This document shows, piece after piece, positions 37,220-46,665 of a stretch of DNA of 64,000 nucleotides (positions are counted from its first letter, which is position 1; every line of letters starts with the position of its first letter). Both the position numbers and the translations under genes were made by a program. The notes beneath the pieces were generated by a model. It was not told the DNA's origin and did not search any database. It saw only the letters and a program-made list of their open reading frames with translations. The stretch spans positions 4,586,501 to 4,650,500 of the forward strand of contig NZ_CP099966.1 of the NCBI RefSeq assembly GCF_025403485.1, given 5' to 3'. Source of the stretch: Chryseobacterium paludis. GTDB taxonomy: Bacteria; Bacteroidota; Bacteroidia; Flavobacteriales; Weeksellaceae.

Positions 37220-37228
37220 AAGAGTAGA

Positions 37229-38074
37229 ATGAGTCACGGATCAGATTATTTTCCTGTTTTAGGTATTCATGAATTTAGTGAAGATCAGTCGAAGGGTTGT
37301 AATCTGGTGTTTAATGAGCTTCATGGGGAAAGATCAATTGATAAACCTCATAAGCATGATTTTTTTATCATTAATCTTTTTGAACAGGGCAGAGGCTTTC
37401 ATACGATTGATTTTAAAGAATATAAAGTTGAAAACAATCAGGTTCACCTGGTTTTTCCAGGCCAGGTTCATCATTGGATCATAGAGAAAGAAACAATAGG
37501 ATATCAGTTAATGATAAGTCGTGAATGGTTTGAAAGTTTCTTACCTGCCTTAAGGTTTTCTGCTTCTTACTACCACAATCATCCTGTTATTACTATTTCA
37601 AAGGAAATATATCAATTGCTTTTGTATGAGTTTAAAGGCATTCAGAGTATTTTAAATGAAAAAGTGGCATTCTGGGAATTGATACAAAAAAGAAGTGAAG
37701 TGATCGGATTGCTCATAAGTAAATCCGTTGAAGGGACTTTTAATGATTTTGAAATCTTTAATTCAAATCCCATTATCTCCAAATTTTTACATTTAATCGA
37801 TAAACATTTTAAAGAAGAGCGTTCTGTTTCTTTTTATGCTGAAAAGTTGAGTATTTCTGCAAATTATTTAAATATTGTCTGCAAGAAAAACTTGAATGCT
37901 TCAGCTTCTTCTCTTATCCAGGATCGGATCTTACTTGAAGCAAAAAGGCTGCTGAAGGTTTCAGAAATGTCGGTAAAAGATATTGTCTATGATCTTGGTT
38001 TCTATGATCACGCCAGTTTTTCCAAATTTTTTAAAGCCCAGACAGGAATGACTCCTTCTCAATTTAAAGAATAA
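37229..38074 (+). CDS. AraC-family transcriptional regulator (cupin type)
   Basis: This is a 281-residue regulator with an N-terminal cupin sensor (about 10-100; PHKHDFFIINLFEQGRG and FPGQVHHW) and C-terminal AraC helix-turn-helix domain (about 180-280; LSISANYLNIVCKKNLNASAS, then VYDLGFYDHASFSKFFKAQTG). It lies between two paralogous amidohydrolase genes, which makes it their likely regulator. Confidence 0.88.
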   Translation: MSHGSDYFPVLGIHEFSEDQSKGCNLVFNELHGERSIDKPHKHDFFIINLFEQGRGFHTIDFKEYKVENNQVHLVFPGQVHHWIIEKETIGYQLMISREWFESFLPALRFSASYYHNHPVITISKEIYQLLLYEFKGIQSILNEKVAFWELIQKRSEVIGLLISKSVEGTFNDFEIFNSNPIISKFLHLIDKHFKEERSVSFYAEKLSISANYLNIVCKKNLNASASSLIQDRILLEAKRLLKVSEMSVKDIVYDLGFYDHASFSKFFKAQTGMTPSQFKE

Positions 38075-38128
38075 TAATTGATACAAATGTTGATATAATT
38101 GGTACACCTGGTTTAGATATGACGGATG

Positions 38129-38136
38129 TAACTTTG
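38129..38136 (+). promoter_or_regulatory. -7 element upstream of the second amidohydrolase
   Basis: TAACTTTG, identical to the element before the first amidohydrolase, is again preceded by TTTAGAT and CGG-TG. It lies 12 nt before the ATG at 38149 and 18 nt before the one at 38155. It falls inside the frame opened by the ATG at 38119, which argues against that start. Confidence 0.5.
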
Positions 38137-38148
38137 TGGTGTAAAATC

Positions 38149-39396
38149 ATGAGTATGAAGTCAGAATATCAATCTATCGGTACAGGAAGTTATACATTAA
38201 AAAATGTACGTCTGGAAACAGGCTTTGAATATGATGATAAAGAGGTTGTCAGAACAAAAACAGCTCTCTTTTGTATTGAAATTGAAGCCGGAAGAATAAA
38301 GGCTGTCAGACCTAATGATGTACATTCAAAGGGGATTGATGCAAAAGAGTTTTTGATGCTTCCTGCATTCAAAGACATGCACGTGCATTTAGATAAGACT
38401 TTATATGGACTGCCCTGGCAAGCGCTTTCACCGAAAAGAAAAACGGTAAAAGACATGATTACTTATGAGCAGGAGATTATCCCTGAACTTTTAAAGACCT
38501 CTGTTGAACGTGCAGAACAATTGATTTCTTTGCTACAAGGTTATGGGACAAGTTTTGCAAGAACCCATTTCAATATTGATCCTACTTCTGGATTAAAGTC
38601 TTTAGAAAATTTAGAAAAAGCTTTAGAGCATAAAAAAGATTTCTTCAAAGCTGAATTGGTTGCTTTTCCACAACATGGATTGTATTATACGGATTCGGCT
38701 CCTCTGATGAAAGAAGCCGCAGCATTAAAAACTGTTGATTTTATTGGAGGCTTAGACCCATATAGTATCGATGGAAGTATTGAAAAGGTGATTGATTTTA
38801 CCGTTCAATTGGCTTTGGATAATCAAAAAGGAATTGATATTCATTTACACGAAGTCGGCGAGTCAGGAATCAAAACAATCAATTATCTAATTGATAAGGT
38901 GATTGAGAATCCACAACTTAAAAGAAAGACTTTTGTCAGCCATGCTTTTGCTCTAGGGCATCTTTCATTAAAGGAAACAGAACACATTGCAGAAAGATTG
39001 GCAATGGCTGAAGTTGGAATAGCTTCTTCCGTTCCATTCAGGGGAACAATTATGCCAATTCCAACATTGAAAGAATATGGAGTCAATGTTTTAATAGGTA
39101 ATGACAACGTACAGGATTACTGGAGTACTTTCGGATCAGGAAATATGCTGCAGAAAGCCAATTTAATTGCTGAGCTCTATGGTTATGAAACAGAATTAGA
39201 GCTTTCACGTACTTTAGAGTTTGCTACCCAAAATATTCTCCCATTAGATGAAAAAGGAACTCAACAGTGGCCTAAAGGAGATGATGAAGCTGATGTGGTT
39301 TTCGTAGACGCAAGCTGCTCTGCAGAAGCTGTTGCAAGAATATCTGAAGTAAAAGGATTTATGGCTCAGGGAAATTTACTCTGGAAAGAGGATTAA
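38149..39396 (+). CDS. Cytosine-deaminase-like amidohydrolase, cytoplasmic paralogue
   Basis: The 415-residue paralogue of the 35834 enzyme has the same metal motifs (KDMHVHLDKT, DIHLHEVGE, VSHAFALGH, IGNDNVQDYW) but no export signal. Start chosen at 38149, with 38155 equally possible because a conserved promoter element lies between it and the earlier ATG at 38119. The two enzymes share long identical stretches (for example KNVRLETGFEY), so this is a duplication around the AraC gene. The substrate is unknown. Confidence 0.87.
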   Translation: MSMKSEYQSIGTGSYTLKNVRLETGFEYDDKEVVRTKTALFCIEIEAGRIKAVRPNDVHSKGIDAKEFLMLPAFKDMHVHLDKTLYGLPWQALSPKRKTVKDMITYEQEIIPELLKTSVERAEQLISLLQGYGTSFARTHFNIDPTSGLKSLENLEKALEHKKDFFKAELVAFPQHGLYYTDSAPLMKEAAALKTVDFIGGLDPYSIDGSIEKVIDFTVQLALDNQKGIDIHLHEVGESGIKTINYLIDKVIENPQLKRKTFVSHAFALGHLSLKETEHIAERLAMAEVGIASSVPFRGTIMPIPTLKEYGVNVLIGNDNVQDYWSTFGSGNMLQKANLIAELYGYETELELSRTLEFATQNILPLDEKGTQQWPKGDDEADVVFVDASCSAEAVARISEVKGFMAQGNLLWKED

Positions 39397-39426
39397 TATA
39401 TTTTTTAATACTTGTTTTTGTAATCA

Positions 39427-39460
39427 AGCACCTTTGGGAATTAATTTCCGAAGGTGTTTT
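39427..39460 (+). terminator. Rho-independent terminator
   Basis: CACCTTTGGGAA pairs with TTTCCGAAGGTG around a 4-nt loop and is followed by TTTT. It closes the second amidohydrolase unit. Confidence 0.8.
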
Positions 39461-39676
39461 CTATTTTATGTTGAATGAAATTTGGTTAATATAATTTTAA
39501 TATTAATTTTACGTAATAAAATGCGTTTATTATTTAAGAATAAAATAAATTCGCACAGTTATTTCAGAGCAGTGATGCTGTGGAAAATATTAAACACTAT
39601 CGCACAAAAATTTTTTATGAAAAACTATTGTTTCACCTTCCAAAATTTTGGAGAGGCTAATAAATAATTATATATC

Positions 39677-40195
39677 ATGAACTATTTAGAAGTAGATTAC
39701 AAACAAATTCTTTTCTTTTATGCTTTTTTGAGACAGGTGGATTTGTCACTGGATAGAAGCAGATGGACCTCTTTAAAAGAACTTCAGGATTACTATCAGG
39801 ATAGAATATCCCCTGAACAGATGATTAGCTATCTAAAGATAAAGCTTAATGTTCCTGATGGGAATTTTAATCATTCAACTGCACAGGCTGAGAACAGTAA
39901 AAGTAAGTTTAAATTATTTTCCAAAAAAGCGCTTCTTTCTGAGGAAGAGATGGTTAACCTTTATCAGCTGCTGTCATTATTTGATGAATGCCTTAAATCT
40001 GGTCAAGAACAGTATACCATAGAAACAGAGGGTCTAAGAGTGGATATAGCAAGATTCTACTCATTACTATTAGAACCAAAAATTGCTAAAAGCGACTTAA
40101 AGAAAGTAATTACCATAGAACATTACGGACAAAACAGATTGCTAAAAGCAAAGGAATTAAAAAATGTGATTCCTAAGGATTTTCTTACGACTTAA
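39677..40195 (+). CDS. Hypothetical protein
   Basis: The 172-residue, mostly helical, charged protein has no signal peptide or membrane segment and no motif I recognise. Notable pieces are an N-terminal YKQILFFYAFLRQVDLS helix and a KKALLSEEEMVNLYQLL segment. It sits alone between two terminators (39427 and 40258). The 200 bp upstream holds only a doubtful short frame. Confidence 0.65.
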   Translation: MNYLEVDYKQILFFYAFLRQVDLSLDRSRWTSLKELQDYYQDRISPEQMISYLKIKLNVPDGNFNHSTAQAENSKSKFKLFSKKALLSEEEMVNLYQLLSLFDECLKSGQEQYTIETEGLRVDIARFYSLLLEPKIAKSDLKKVITIEHYGQNRLLKAKELKNVIPKDFLTT

Positions 40196-40257
40196 TTTAT
40201 ACGATAAAATATGACGAAACTATATTAATAAAAAAGCAAAGATCATCCAAAATAGAG

Positions 40258-40285
40258 AGGTATTGAATATTATTCAATACCTTTT
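40258..40285 (+). terminator. Rho-independent terminator
   Basis: AGGTATTGAAT and ATTCAATACCT pair perfectly (11 bp) around a 3-nt loop and continue into TTTG. It ends 3 nt before the GTG start of the next frame. Confidence 0.75.
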
Positions 40286-40287
40286 GT

Positions 40288-40734
40288 GTGATAAAAATAT
40301 ACGAGATTATTCTGGTGGAAGAGAAAATAATTTACTTACCCAAACTACAATACAACTGTTATTTTCTTGGTGATAGCTGGAAGGTTGTTTATAAAGAAAA
40401 GGTACAGAATATTAGTGTTAATTCATTTTATGGCTATCCATTCTATATAGTATTTGAAAATATAGAAGCGGTAAGTGAGCAATTGAGAATGCTAACTAAG
40501 AAATATCATGTTTTACTTTCAGATATTTTTCCTATAGAATTAATATTAAAAGATATGGTGGAGAATAAGCAAAGTTATTGGTTAAATCTATTTGTTGATT
40601 TTATTCTTGAAATGAATTATTTAAATGAAAATATTGCGAAAATTTTAACTGAAACTAAGAATAACAGAAACTTTACTCAGGTACTTAGACATAAAATAAG
40701 GAGAATCATACTTCTTAATAAGTATGAATATTAA
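40288..40734 (+). CDS. Hypothetical protein with GTG start
   Basis: The 148-residue protein (MIKIYEIILVEEKIIYLPKL at the start) has no recognised domain, signal or membrane helix. No ATG occurs in the first 60 codons, so GTG at 40288 or 40315 must start it, directly behind a terminator hairpin. Either it is leaderless, it depends on read-through, or its 5' end was lost. Codon use looks coding. Confidence 0.5.
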   Translation: MIKIYEIILVEEKIIYLPKLQYNCYFLGDSWKVVYKEKVQNISVNSFYGYPFYIVFENIEAVSEQLRMLTKKYHVLLSDIFPIELILKDMVENKQSYWLNLFVDFILEMNYLNENIAKILTETKNNRNFTQVLRHKIRRIILLNKYEY

Positions 40735-40741
40735 TAAAAGA

Positions 40742-40776
40742 AAAAGCCATCAGAAAATTATTTTCTGATGGCTTCT
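40742..40776. terminator. Bidirectional terminator
   Basis: AAGCCATCAGAAAAT and ATTTTCTGATGGCTT pair over 15 bp with a single central base, between convergent genes, with A and T runs on the flanks. Confidence 0.8.
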
Positions 40777-40807
40777 TTCAATTTGATATGAGAAACTAAT
40801 TACTTAA

Positions 40808-42031
40808 TTATTGTAATCCAGCTAAAAGGTTAACACCATCTACAGTAGCCCAAGCTCCTGCAACTAAAGATACTTTTGTAACCGTTGTAGAGTTAGTGAA
40901 AGTCTTAGCTCCGTTTGGAGTATATGCGTACCCCCAAACTCCAGCGTTGTCAGAGTTTAAATATGTAAGTGGGGAAACTACTACCTTACCATTGTTTACT
41001 TGGTTTGTTTCAGTTGCAGCATCTTGAATAAGAACTGAGTAAGCACTCTTACCACCCATATTTTTGTATCCGCTGATGTATACGTTAGAGAAAATACCTG
41101 TTCCTTGTCTCTTAAACTGGATTGCAGATATCTCTACTGAACCAGCAACTTCTGGATTAGTATTTGTATCCCTAATCAATGTAATGTTAGAGATTTTTGG
41201 CGCAGTATTGTCAACATTTGCAGAAGCTTCTATTTCCATTCCAAAGTTTCCTGTTCCTGTCTGAAACGCATACCAGTTTGTATTGTTTTGTCCACTCCAA
41301 GCATCTTGCCAGTCAAAAGAGTCATCGTAGTTACCATAAGAAACGATATTCTTAGCACTTACTGTACCTCCAAAGAACTCATAACCATCATCAGTTCCTT
41401 TATAAGAAACAAGGTTTTCTAGAGTTGTTCCAGCACCCACAGCATAAAATGTCATAGAGTTAGTCTCAGACGTACCATCGTTAATTTTCTTACCACCATA
41501 TTCAACTCGAACAAATTTCATTGTCCCAGAATTATGATTTGCATCATTTCCACCATAGTATACACTATTTCCGTCTTCAGATAAAGCTTGGGATAATCCA
41601 TTAACAGCTTTGATCGGAGCATTTCCATACAGTGTAATTCCACCCCAATCTCCTGGTGTTTTTGTTGTAGTTGTAAATACGATTGGTTCAGCTGCGGTTC
41701 CAACAGCATTTATTTTTCCATCTTGCAATATCACTAAACTACTTGATTTTGTTGTTACTACATTAAAAGTGGCACCAGCTTCAATTGTAATAGTAGCACC
41801 ATTAGTTATTTTTACAATACCATCTAGTGTGTAATTTCCTTTCTTAATTAATATATCTTTTGTAATTGTTCCGGAAAGTGTTCCACTGCCGCTAAGTACA
41901 CTTTCAGTCGTACCTGGGGTATTTACTGTTCCATTACCATTGTCTCCGTCATTAATATCAATAGTACATGAAGACAATGTTGCACTCAATACCAGAGCTA
42001 AGGAAAATAAAGTTAAAAGATTCTTTTTCAT
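40808..42031 (-). CDS. Parallel beta-helix surface lipoprotein
   Basis: The 407-residue lipoprotein (lipobox Cys22, TLSSC) has a right-handed beta-helix type repeat structure rich in Gly, Asn and Thr (GDWGGITLYGNAPI, TMKFVRVEYGGKK, GTTLENLVSYKGTDDGYEFFGG). It starts 30 nt after the TonB receptor gene and is surely its operon partner. Such receptor-lipoprotein pairs take up a nutrient at the outer membrane. Annotations of this family as multidrug transporter are not supported by the sequence. Confidence 0.8.
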   Translation of the reverse strand: MKKNLLTLFSLALVLSATLSSCTIDINDGDNGNGTVNTPGTTESVLSGSGTLSGTITKDILIKKGNYTLDGIVKITNGATITIEAGATFNVVTTKSSSLVILQDGKINAVGTAAEPIVFTTTTKTPGDWGGITLYGNAPIKAVNGLSQALSEDGNSVYYGGNDANHNSGTMKFVRVEYGGKKINDGTSETNSMTFYAVGAGTTLENLVSYKGTDDGYEFFGGTVSAKNIVSYGNYDDSFDWQDAWSGQNNTNWYAFQTGTGNFGMEIEASANVDNTAPKISNITLIRDTNTNPEVAGSVEISAIQFKRQGTGIFSNVYISGYKNMGGKSAYSVLIQDAATETNQVNNGKVVVSPLTYLNSDNAGVWGYAYTPNGAKTFTNSTTVTKVSLVAGAWATVDGVNLLAGLQ

Positions 42032-42061
42032 TTTATAGTAAGATTTAATTTTTATAATTTT

Positions 42062-44668
42062 TTAAAATGTATAGCCAACTGTGAAATTAAAATTGACTCC
42101 GTTGAAATAACTGTTTAGAGCATAATTATCATTAGTTTTTACTGGATAATAATTATTATCACCTAATTCAACACGATATTTACTGTTTAGAATATTTTGA
42201 ATTCTGAATTTTACATTCCAGTTTTTATCAATTTGATTTTGATAAACAAAGTCTAATTGATGAAATGGTCTTTCATAATAATTGTCTGTTCCAGATCCCC
42301 CAACAGCATAAACCTTTGATCCAGAAACATTATAGACTAGAGAAAGTGTACTGCTAAGGTTTTTAGAATTTTTATATTCATATTTTAAGTCTCCATTGAT
42401 TGTATATGGAGCAGCCCCTTGTAGTCCTCTTTTATGAAGATTATCATCGTTAAAGCCAACAATACCTGGTCTTTCAGTATTTAGCTGCTCGTTGCCTCTT
42501 GTGACATCTGAATACATAAACGTTGCATTAACTCCAAACGTAAACTTGTCCAGCGCATCTGAAATTCTTCCTAAACTTAGAATGCCTTCTAATTCTACAC
42601 CTGCAAGATTTGCTTTTTTGGAATTATAAAAGGTAGTAACAAGACCACTGGCATTTCCCGACGGTGAAATAGATCTTTCAATAGCTTTATCGATTCTTTT
42701 TGCAAATAGATTCACAGCAAACATTTCTTTACTGGTTGGAAAGTATTCCCACTTAAGGTCTATATTATAGTTTTCGCTATTTTGGATAAATTCATTACCA
42801 CGAACAGAAGAGTTATCTGGATTTATATACTCAATTGGCATGGTTTCAATAAGTATTGGACGTGTAATTGTTTTGCTTAATGAAAGTCTTAAATTATTTT
42901 TATTATCTAGTGCTTTTTTAATTGAAATTGAGGGTAAAATATAAGTTTTATTCGATGTTATATTTCTGCTTTTTTGCCCATCTGAATATCTAATGATTCT
43001 CATGTCATTTTCAGCCCTTCCACCTATCAAGATATCCCAACTATCATTTGGCTTATAGTCAAAATTAGCATAACCTGCATTTACAAATTGGTAGATATTA
43101 GATAAGTATGCATTGGGATTACTTCCTTCTTTATAATATAACTTGTCATTTTGAATTGAGTTATCTAAAGTAGATTGCAGCTGGTCAATATTAATAAAAA
43201 CAGGATTATTTATACCTTTAGGTTCTCCAAAAATAAATCGATACGAGTTTTTTCTGATATCAGAAAATCCATTATATCCAACTGATAATTGCATAGGATA
43301 ATCTTTTCGCTCACCCTTATTACCAAGTAAGACTGAATATTCTCCAAATGCTGACCCATAAAACTTACCATCAACATCTAAATATTGTCTGATAAGGTTA
43401 TTAGCACCATAAGAAAATGCAGCATGACTATGGTCTTCAGGATCACTAAGTTCAAATATTTTTCTATCTGGTTGGCTATAATTATTAAGTACATAACTTC
43501 CACCAACTTTAAATAAATGACGTTCACCAATTTTTTGAGAAGCAGTTAATTGTAAATTTAAGAATCTTGATATATCCTGTTGATTGGTTCTAAAAAAACG
43601 TATGTCTTGTACGCTAAAATTTTTGTAACCTGTAAAATCTTCGATGATATTGGCTGAATTTTGAAGATAGATTGCATTTAAATTAATATTAGTCCCTTTA
43701 TTTTTATACGCAGCTCCAAGTAAAACTGAGGATTCAAGTTCATGTACATAACTCTTTTTCCATAAAGAGTTACTTAACTCTATAATTTGTCCGTTATCTC
43801 TAAATTGATTATTATCCCCTTCTCTATATGAATATTTTGAACCTTGATTTAAAGAGAATAAAATTCCTATATTTCCAGTTTCGCCAGCCTTTACTTTTTG
43901 AACAGTTGTAAATCCTATACTTGTGTTAGGTAAAGATTTGATGTTATCAACATTCCATGAATCTTTAAAAGAATTTAATGATTCATCTTTTGAAAAGGCA
44001 TAAGTGTTAGGTCTGAAATTTCTAACCTGACTAGGAAGTCTTCTATTTCTGGAATTCAAGCCTAAATAACCTTCAAAACCTTCTGCGCCTTCAGATACCT
44101 TAAAGTTATCTCTGAATGTACTTAATGTATTTACACCAACACTAAATTCAATTTTTGAAAATGACTTATCAATCGTTAAGGTTTCAATATCAAAAGTGGC
44201 TCCGGCGAAATCACCGTAAAGGTTAGAGTTGAATGTTTTGTAGATATTTAATTTACCTACAACATCGGTTGGGAATTGCTTTAATGCAATGATTTTTTGG
44301 AATGGGTTGTTGGAAGGAGATCCTAGTCCGTTTATTAATAGATAGTTGTATCTTTCTTCAAGACCTCTTACGAAAAGTCCTCTTCCTTCAACTGTAGTGA
44401 TTCCGGTTACTTTCGTAAGACCTTGTTCTACGTTAGAGATTCCTTTTCTGGAAATTTCCTCGGCGCTTACAGCTTGTTTCTGGATAATTGCCTTTTTCTG
44501 TTCTCCTAATACAGCAGTTTCAGTTTTTTTATTGCTACTACCCTGGATGACAACACCTTCGATCTTTTTCTCTTTCTTGATGGTATCTTGCCTGGTATCT
44601 TGAGCATAAAATGCAGTCGATGAGGCGGTTAAAAATATAACCGCTATACTAACTTTCTTAAAATTCAT
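42062..44668 (-). CDS. TonB-dependent receptor
   Basis: The 868-residue outer-membrane receptor has a signal peptide (ending FYAQ), an N-terminal extension, a plug with ISNVEQGLTKVTGITTVEGR and LFVRGLEERYNYLLINGL, and a barrel ending FNFTVGYTF with the terminal Phe. It belongs to the group with the VRGL-ERY signature rather than the SusC group and has no carboxypeptidase-like N-domain. The substrate is unknown. It is divergent from a two-component system that may control it. Confidence 0.88.
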   Translation of the reverse strand: MNFKKVSIAVIFLTASSTAFYAQDTRQDTIKKEKKIEGVVIQGSSNKKTETAVLGEQKKAIIQKQAVSAEEISRKGISNVEQGLTKVTGITTVEGRGLFVRGLEERYNYLLINGLGSPSNNPFQKIIALKQFPTDVVGKLNIYKTFNSNLYGDFAGATFDIETLTIDKSFSKIEFSVGVNTLSTFRDNFKVSEGAEGFEGYLGLNSRNRRLPSQVRNFRPNTYAFSKDESLNSFKDSWNVDNIKSLPNTSIGFTTVQKVKAGETGNIGILFSLNQGSKYSYREGDNNQFRDNGQIIELSNSLWKKSYVHELESSVLLGAAYKNKGTNINLNAIYLQNSANIIEDFTGYKNFSVQDIRFFRTNQQDISRFLNLQLTASQKIGERHLFKVGGSYVLNNYSQPDRKIFELSDPEDHSHAAFSYGANNLIRQYLDVDGKFYGSAFGEYSVLLGNKGERKDYPMQLSVGYNGFSDIRKNSYRFIFGEPKGINNPVFINIDQLQSTLDNSIQNDKLYYKEGSNPNAYLSNIYQFVNAGYANFDYKPNDSWDILIGGRAENDMRIIRYSDGQKSRNITSNKTYILPSISIKKALDNKNNLRLSLSKTITRPILIETMPIEYINPDNSSVRGNEFIQNSENYNIDLKWEYFPTSKEMFAVNLFAKRIDKAIERSISPSGNASGLVTTFYNSKKANLAGVELEGILSLGRISDALDKFTFGVNATFMYSDVTRGNEQLNTERPGIVGFNDDNLHKRGLQGAAPYTINGDLKYEYKNSKNLSSTLSLVYNVSGSKVYAVGGSGTDNYYERPFHQLDFVYQNQIDKNWNVKFRIQNILNSKYRVELGDNNYYPVKTNDNYALNSYFNGVNFNFTVGYTF

Positions 44669-44829
44669 TTTATTTTACTATATTCTTTCGCTGCAAAGAA
44701 ATAAAAGTTAATCGGTCTTAATGGTTTAGTTTAATTTAATTTTTTCTTAACTAAACATTAACAAAACGATATAATTGTTAACTTTATATGAACGATAGAT
44801 GATTTGTTCATCTGTGGTATAAAAATTAT

Positions 44830-44837
44830 TAACTTTG
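44830..44837 (+). promoter_or_regulatory. -7 promoter element of the two-component operon
   Basis: TAACTTTG fits TAnnTTTG and lies 17 nt before the response-regulator ATG at 44855. The -33 region is imperfect (TTc, about 20 nt upstream). Confidence 0.5.
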
Positions 44838-44854
44838 ACTCGTAAAAATTGAAA

Positions 44855-45532
44855 ATGAACCAAAAGAAAATACTCTTAATAGACGATGAACTGGATATTT
44901 TAGAGATTCTGTCTTATAACCTGGAAAAGGAAGGCTACGATATTTATACCGCTACCAATGGTAACGAAGGAATAGAAAAAGCTAAAGAAATTATTCCGGA
45001 CCTTATATTACTGGATGTGATGATGCCAGAAAAAGATGGTATCGAAACTTGCCAGGAACTTCGCAAAGTTAAAGAACTTCAAAAATCATTAATTGTTTTT
45101 CTTTCTGCAAGAAGTGAAGAATTTTCTCAATTAGCCGGTTTTCAGGCAGGAGCAAATGATTACATCGTAAAACTGATCAAACCAAAAATTCTTATTTCTA
45201 AAGTAAACGCCCTATTACAATTAACATCTCAGGTTTCTGACAATGCTAAATTAATTGAAATCGGAGACTTAATTATTGATAAAGATAATTTCAGAGTTTC
45301 TAAAGCTGGGCAGCAGTTTTTACTTCCAAAAAAAGAATTTGATCTGCTTTATCTTTTAGCATCTAACACTGAAAAAGTTTTCAAAAGAGAAGAAATTCTA
45401 GAGAAAGTTTGGGGTAATGATGTTATCGTTGGTGAAAGAACGATCGATGTTCATATCAGAAGATTGAGAGAGAAATTAGGAATTAATACCATTCAGACTC
45501 TAAAAGGAATAGGATATAAGTTGATCGTTTAA
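44855..45532 (+). CDS. OmpR/PhoB-family response regulator
   Basis: The 225-residue response regulator has a receiver (LIDDELDILEIL acidic pair, phospho-acceptor Asp in LILLDVMMPEKDG) and a C-terminal winged helix (VFKREEILEKVWGND, RTIDVHIRRLREKLG). The conserved Lys-Pro after beta-5 is Lys-Leu (DYIVKLIKPK), an oddity. The ATG at 44855 is preferred to TTG at 44849. It forms an operon with the kinase 48 nt downstream and is divergent from the TonB receptor. Confidence 0.9.
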   Translation: MNQKKILLIDDELDILEILSYNLEKEGYDIYTATNGNEGIEKAKEIIPDLILLDVMMPEKDGIETCQELRKVKELQKSLIVFLSARSEEFSQLAGFQAGANDYIVKLIKPKILISKVNALLQLTSQVSDNAKLIEIGDLIIDKDNFRVSKAGQQFLLPKKEFDLLYLLASNTEKVFKREEILEKVWGNDVIVGERTIDVHIRRLREKLGINTIQTLKGIGYKLIV

Positions 45533-45580
45533 TAACGAAATATCCTACCTTTACCCTACTAACCCATAAAAATTGTAAAA

Positions 45581-46612
45581 TTGAAATTTTACAGGCTCAC
45601 TCTTGTCGCATCATGTTTAATAACATTGGTGATGTTCTTATTGGTGATCATTTTTGATTCACTGAAAGATATTTATTATAAAACTCCTTTTTTCAAAATA
45701 GGACTTATCCTTTGTCTCGTTATTATCTTTATTGTTAATTATTTAGTCCTTGAATTGCTGTTTAATTACTACGGTAAAAAGCAGGTTCGTGGGCTTTCAC
45801 AGCTTTTACCACAGGAGATTGTAAATAACAATGATGAAAATATTACCATTAAAGAATTAGGAGAAAGGTTTTCTGATCTTAATCAGCAGAAAGTTTCTGA
45901 GATCGATATGATGAAGGAAATGGAAAGCTATCGTAAAGAATATATTGGAAATGTTTCTCATGAGCTCAAAACGCCATTGTTTTCCATTCAGGGATATGTG
46001 GAAACCCTAAGAGATGGTGGGGTAGATAATTTAACCATCCGGGATAAGTATCTGGAAAGAATAGATATTTCTGTTGAAAGACTGATTGCTATTGTCACCG
46101 ATCTGGATATGATTAACAGACTTGAAGCAGGAGAAATTAATCTTACAGTTTCAAGATTTGATGTGAATCTTTTGATAAAAGAAATTTTTGACCTTCTGGA
46201 TCTTGAAGCTGAAAAACATAATACAACATTACAGATTCAAACCCTGCATCCACAGATTTTTGTAGAAGCAGATAAGCAAAAGATGTCTCAGGTTTTTATC
46301 AATCTGGTTTCCAATGCTATTCATTATGCTAACAGACAGGAGGCAAAGGTTGTTGTAAAAACAAGTGTCCTGAAGAACAAAGTCTTAATCGAGGTTATTG
46401 ATAATGGGATGGGGATAAAATCGGAAATCTTACCAAGAATTTTCGAGAGATTTTATCGCGTAGAGACAAGTAGAAGCCGAAGAGAAGGTGGCTCTGGCTT
46501 AGGTTTGGCCATTGTAAAGCATATTCTTGAAGCCCATAAAGAAAATATTACAGTTGAAAGTGTGTACCTTGAAGGGACAAAATTCAGTTTTATGCTTGAA
46601 AAAAGCAAATAA
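45581..46612 (+). CDS. Sensor histidine kinase (PhoR-like)
   Basis: This 343-residue membrane kinase has two transmembrane helices (about 7-25 and 38-60) with a very short periplasmic loop, the phospho-accepting His127 in GNVSHELKTPL, and an HATPase domain with N box (NLVSNAIHYAN), DNGMGI and GGSGLGLAI. It starts with TTG at 45581, as no ATG is available. The tiny sensor loop suggests it senses the membrane or a partner protein, as PhoR does. The cognate partner is the regulator upstream. Confidence 0.9.
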   Translation: MKFYRLTLVASCLITLVMFLLVIIFDSLKDIYYKTPFFKIGLILCLVIIFIVNYLVLELLFNYYGKKQVRGLSQLLPQEIVNNNDENITIKELGERFSDLNQQKVSEIDMMKEMESYRKEYIGNVSHELKTPLFSIQGYVETLRDGGVDNLTIRDKYLERIDISVERLIAIVTDLDMINRLEAGEINLTVSRFDVNLLIKEIFDLLDLEAEKHNTTLQIQTLHPQIFVEADKQKMSQVFINLVSNAIHYANRQEAKVVVKTSVLKNKVLIEVIDNGMGIKSEILPRIFERFYRVETSRSRREGGSGLGLAIVKHILEAHKENITVESVYLEGTKFSFMLEKSK

Positions 46613-46665
46613 TCCTGGCAAAATGTAAGGAAAAAAAATATTTTAAAAAATCTTGAAATATTTTT

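Noticed and set aside
38119..38148. Upstream ATG for the second amidohydrolase
   Set aside because: A promoter element shared with the paralogue lies inside this extension, so translation should begin later.
39482..39667. A 61-codon open frame before the hypothetical at 39677
   Set aside because: Low-complexity composition, no clear start signal and no recognisable homology. I treat this stretch as intergenic.
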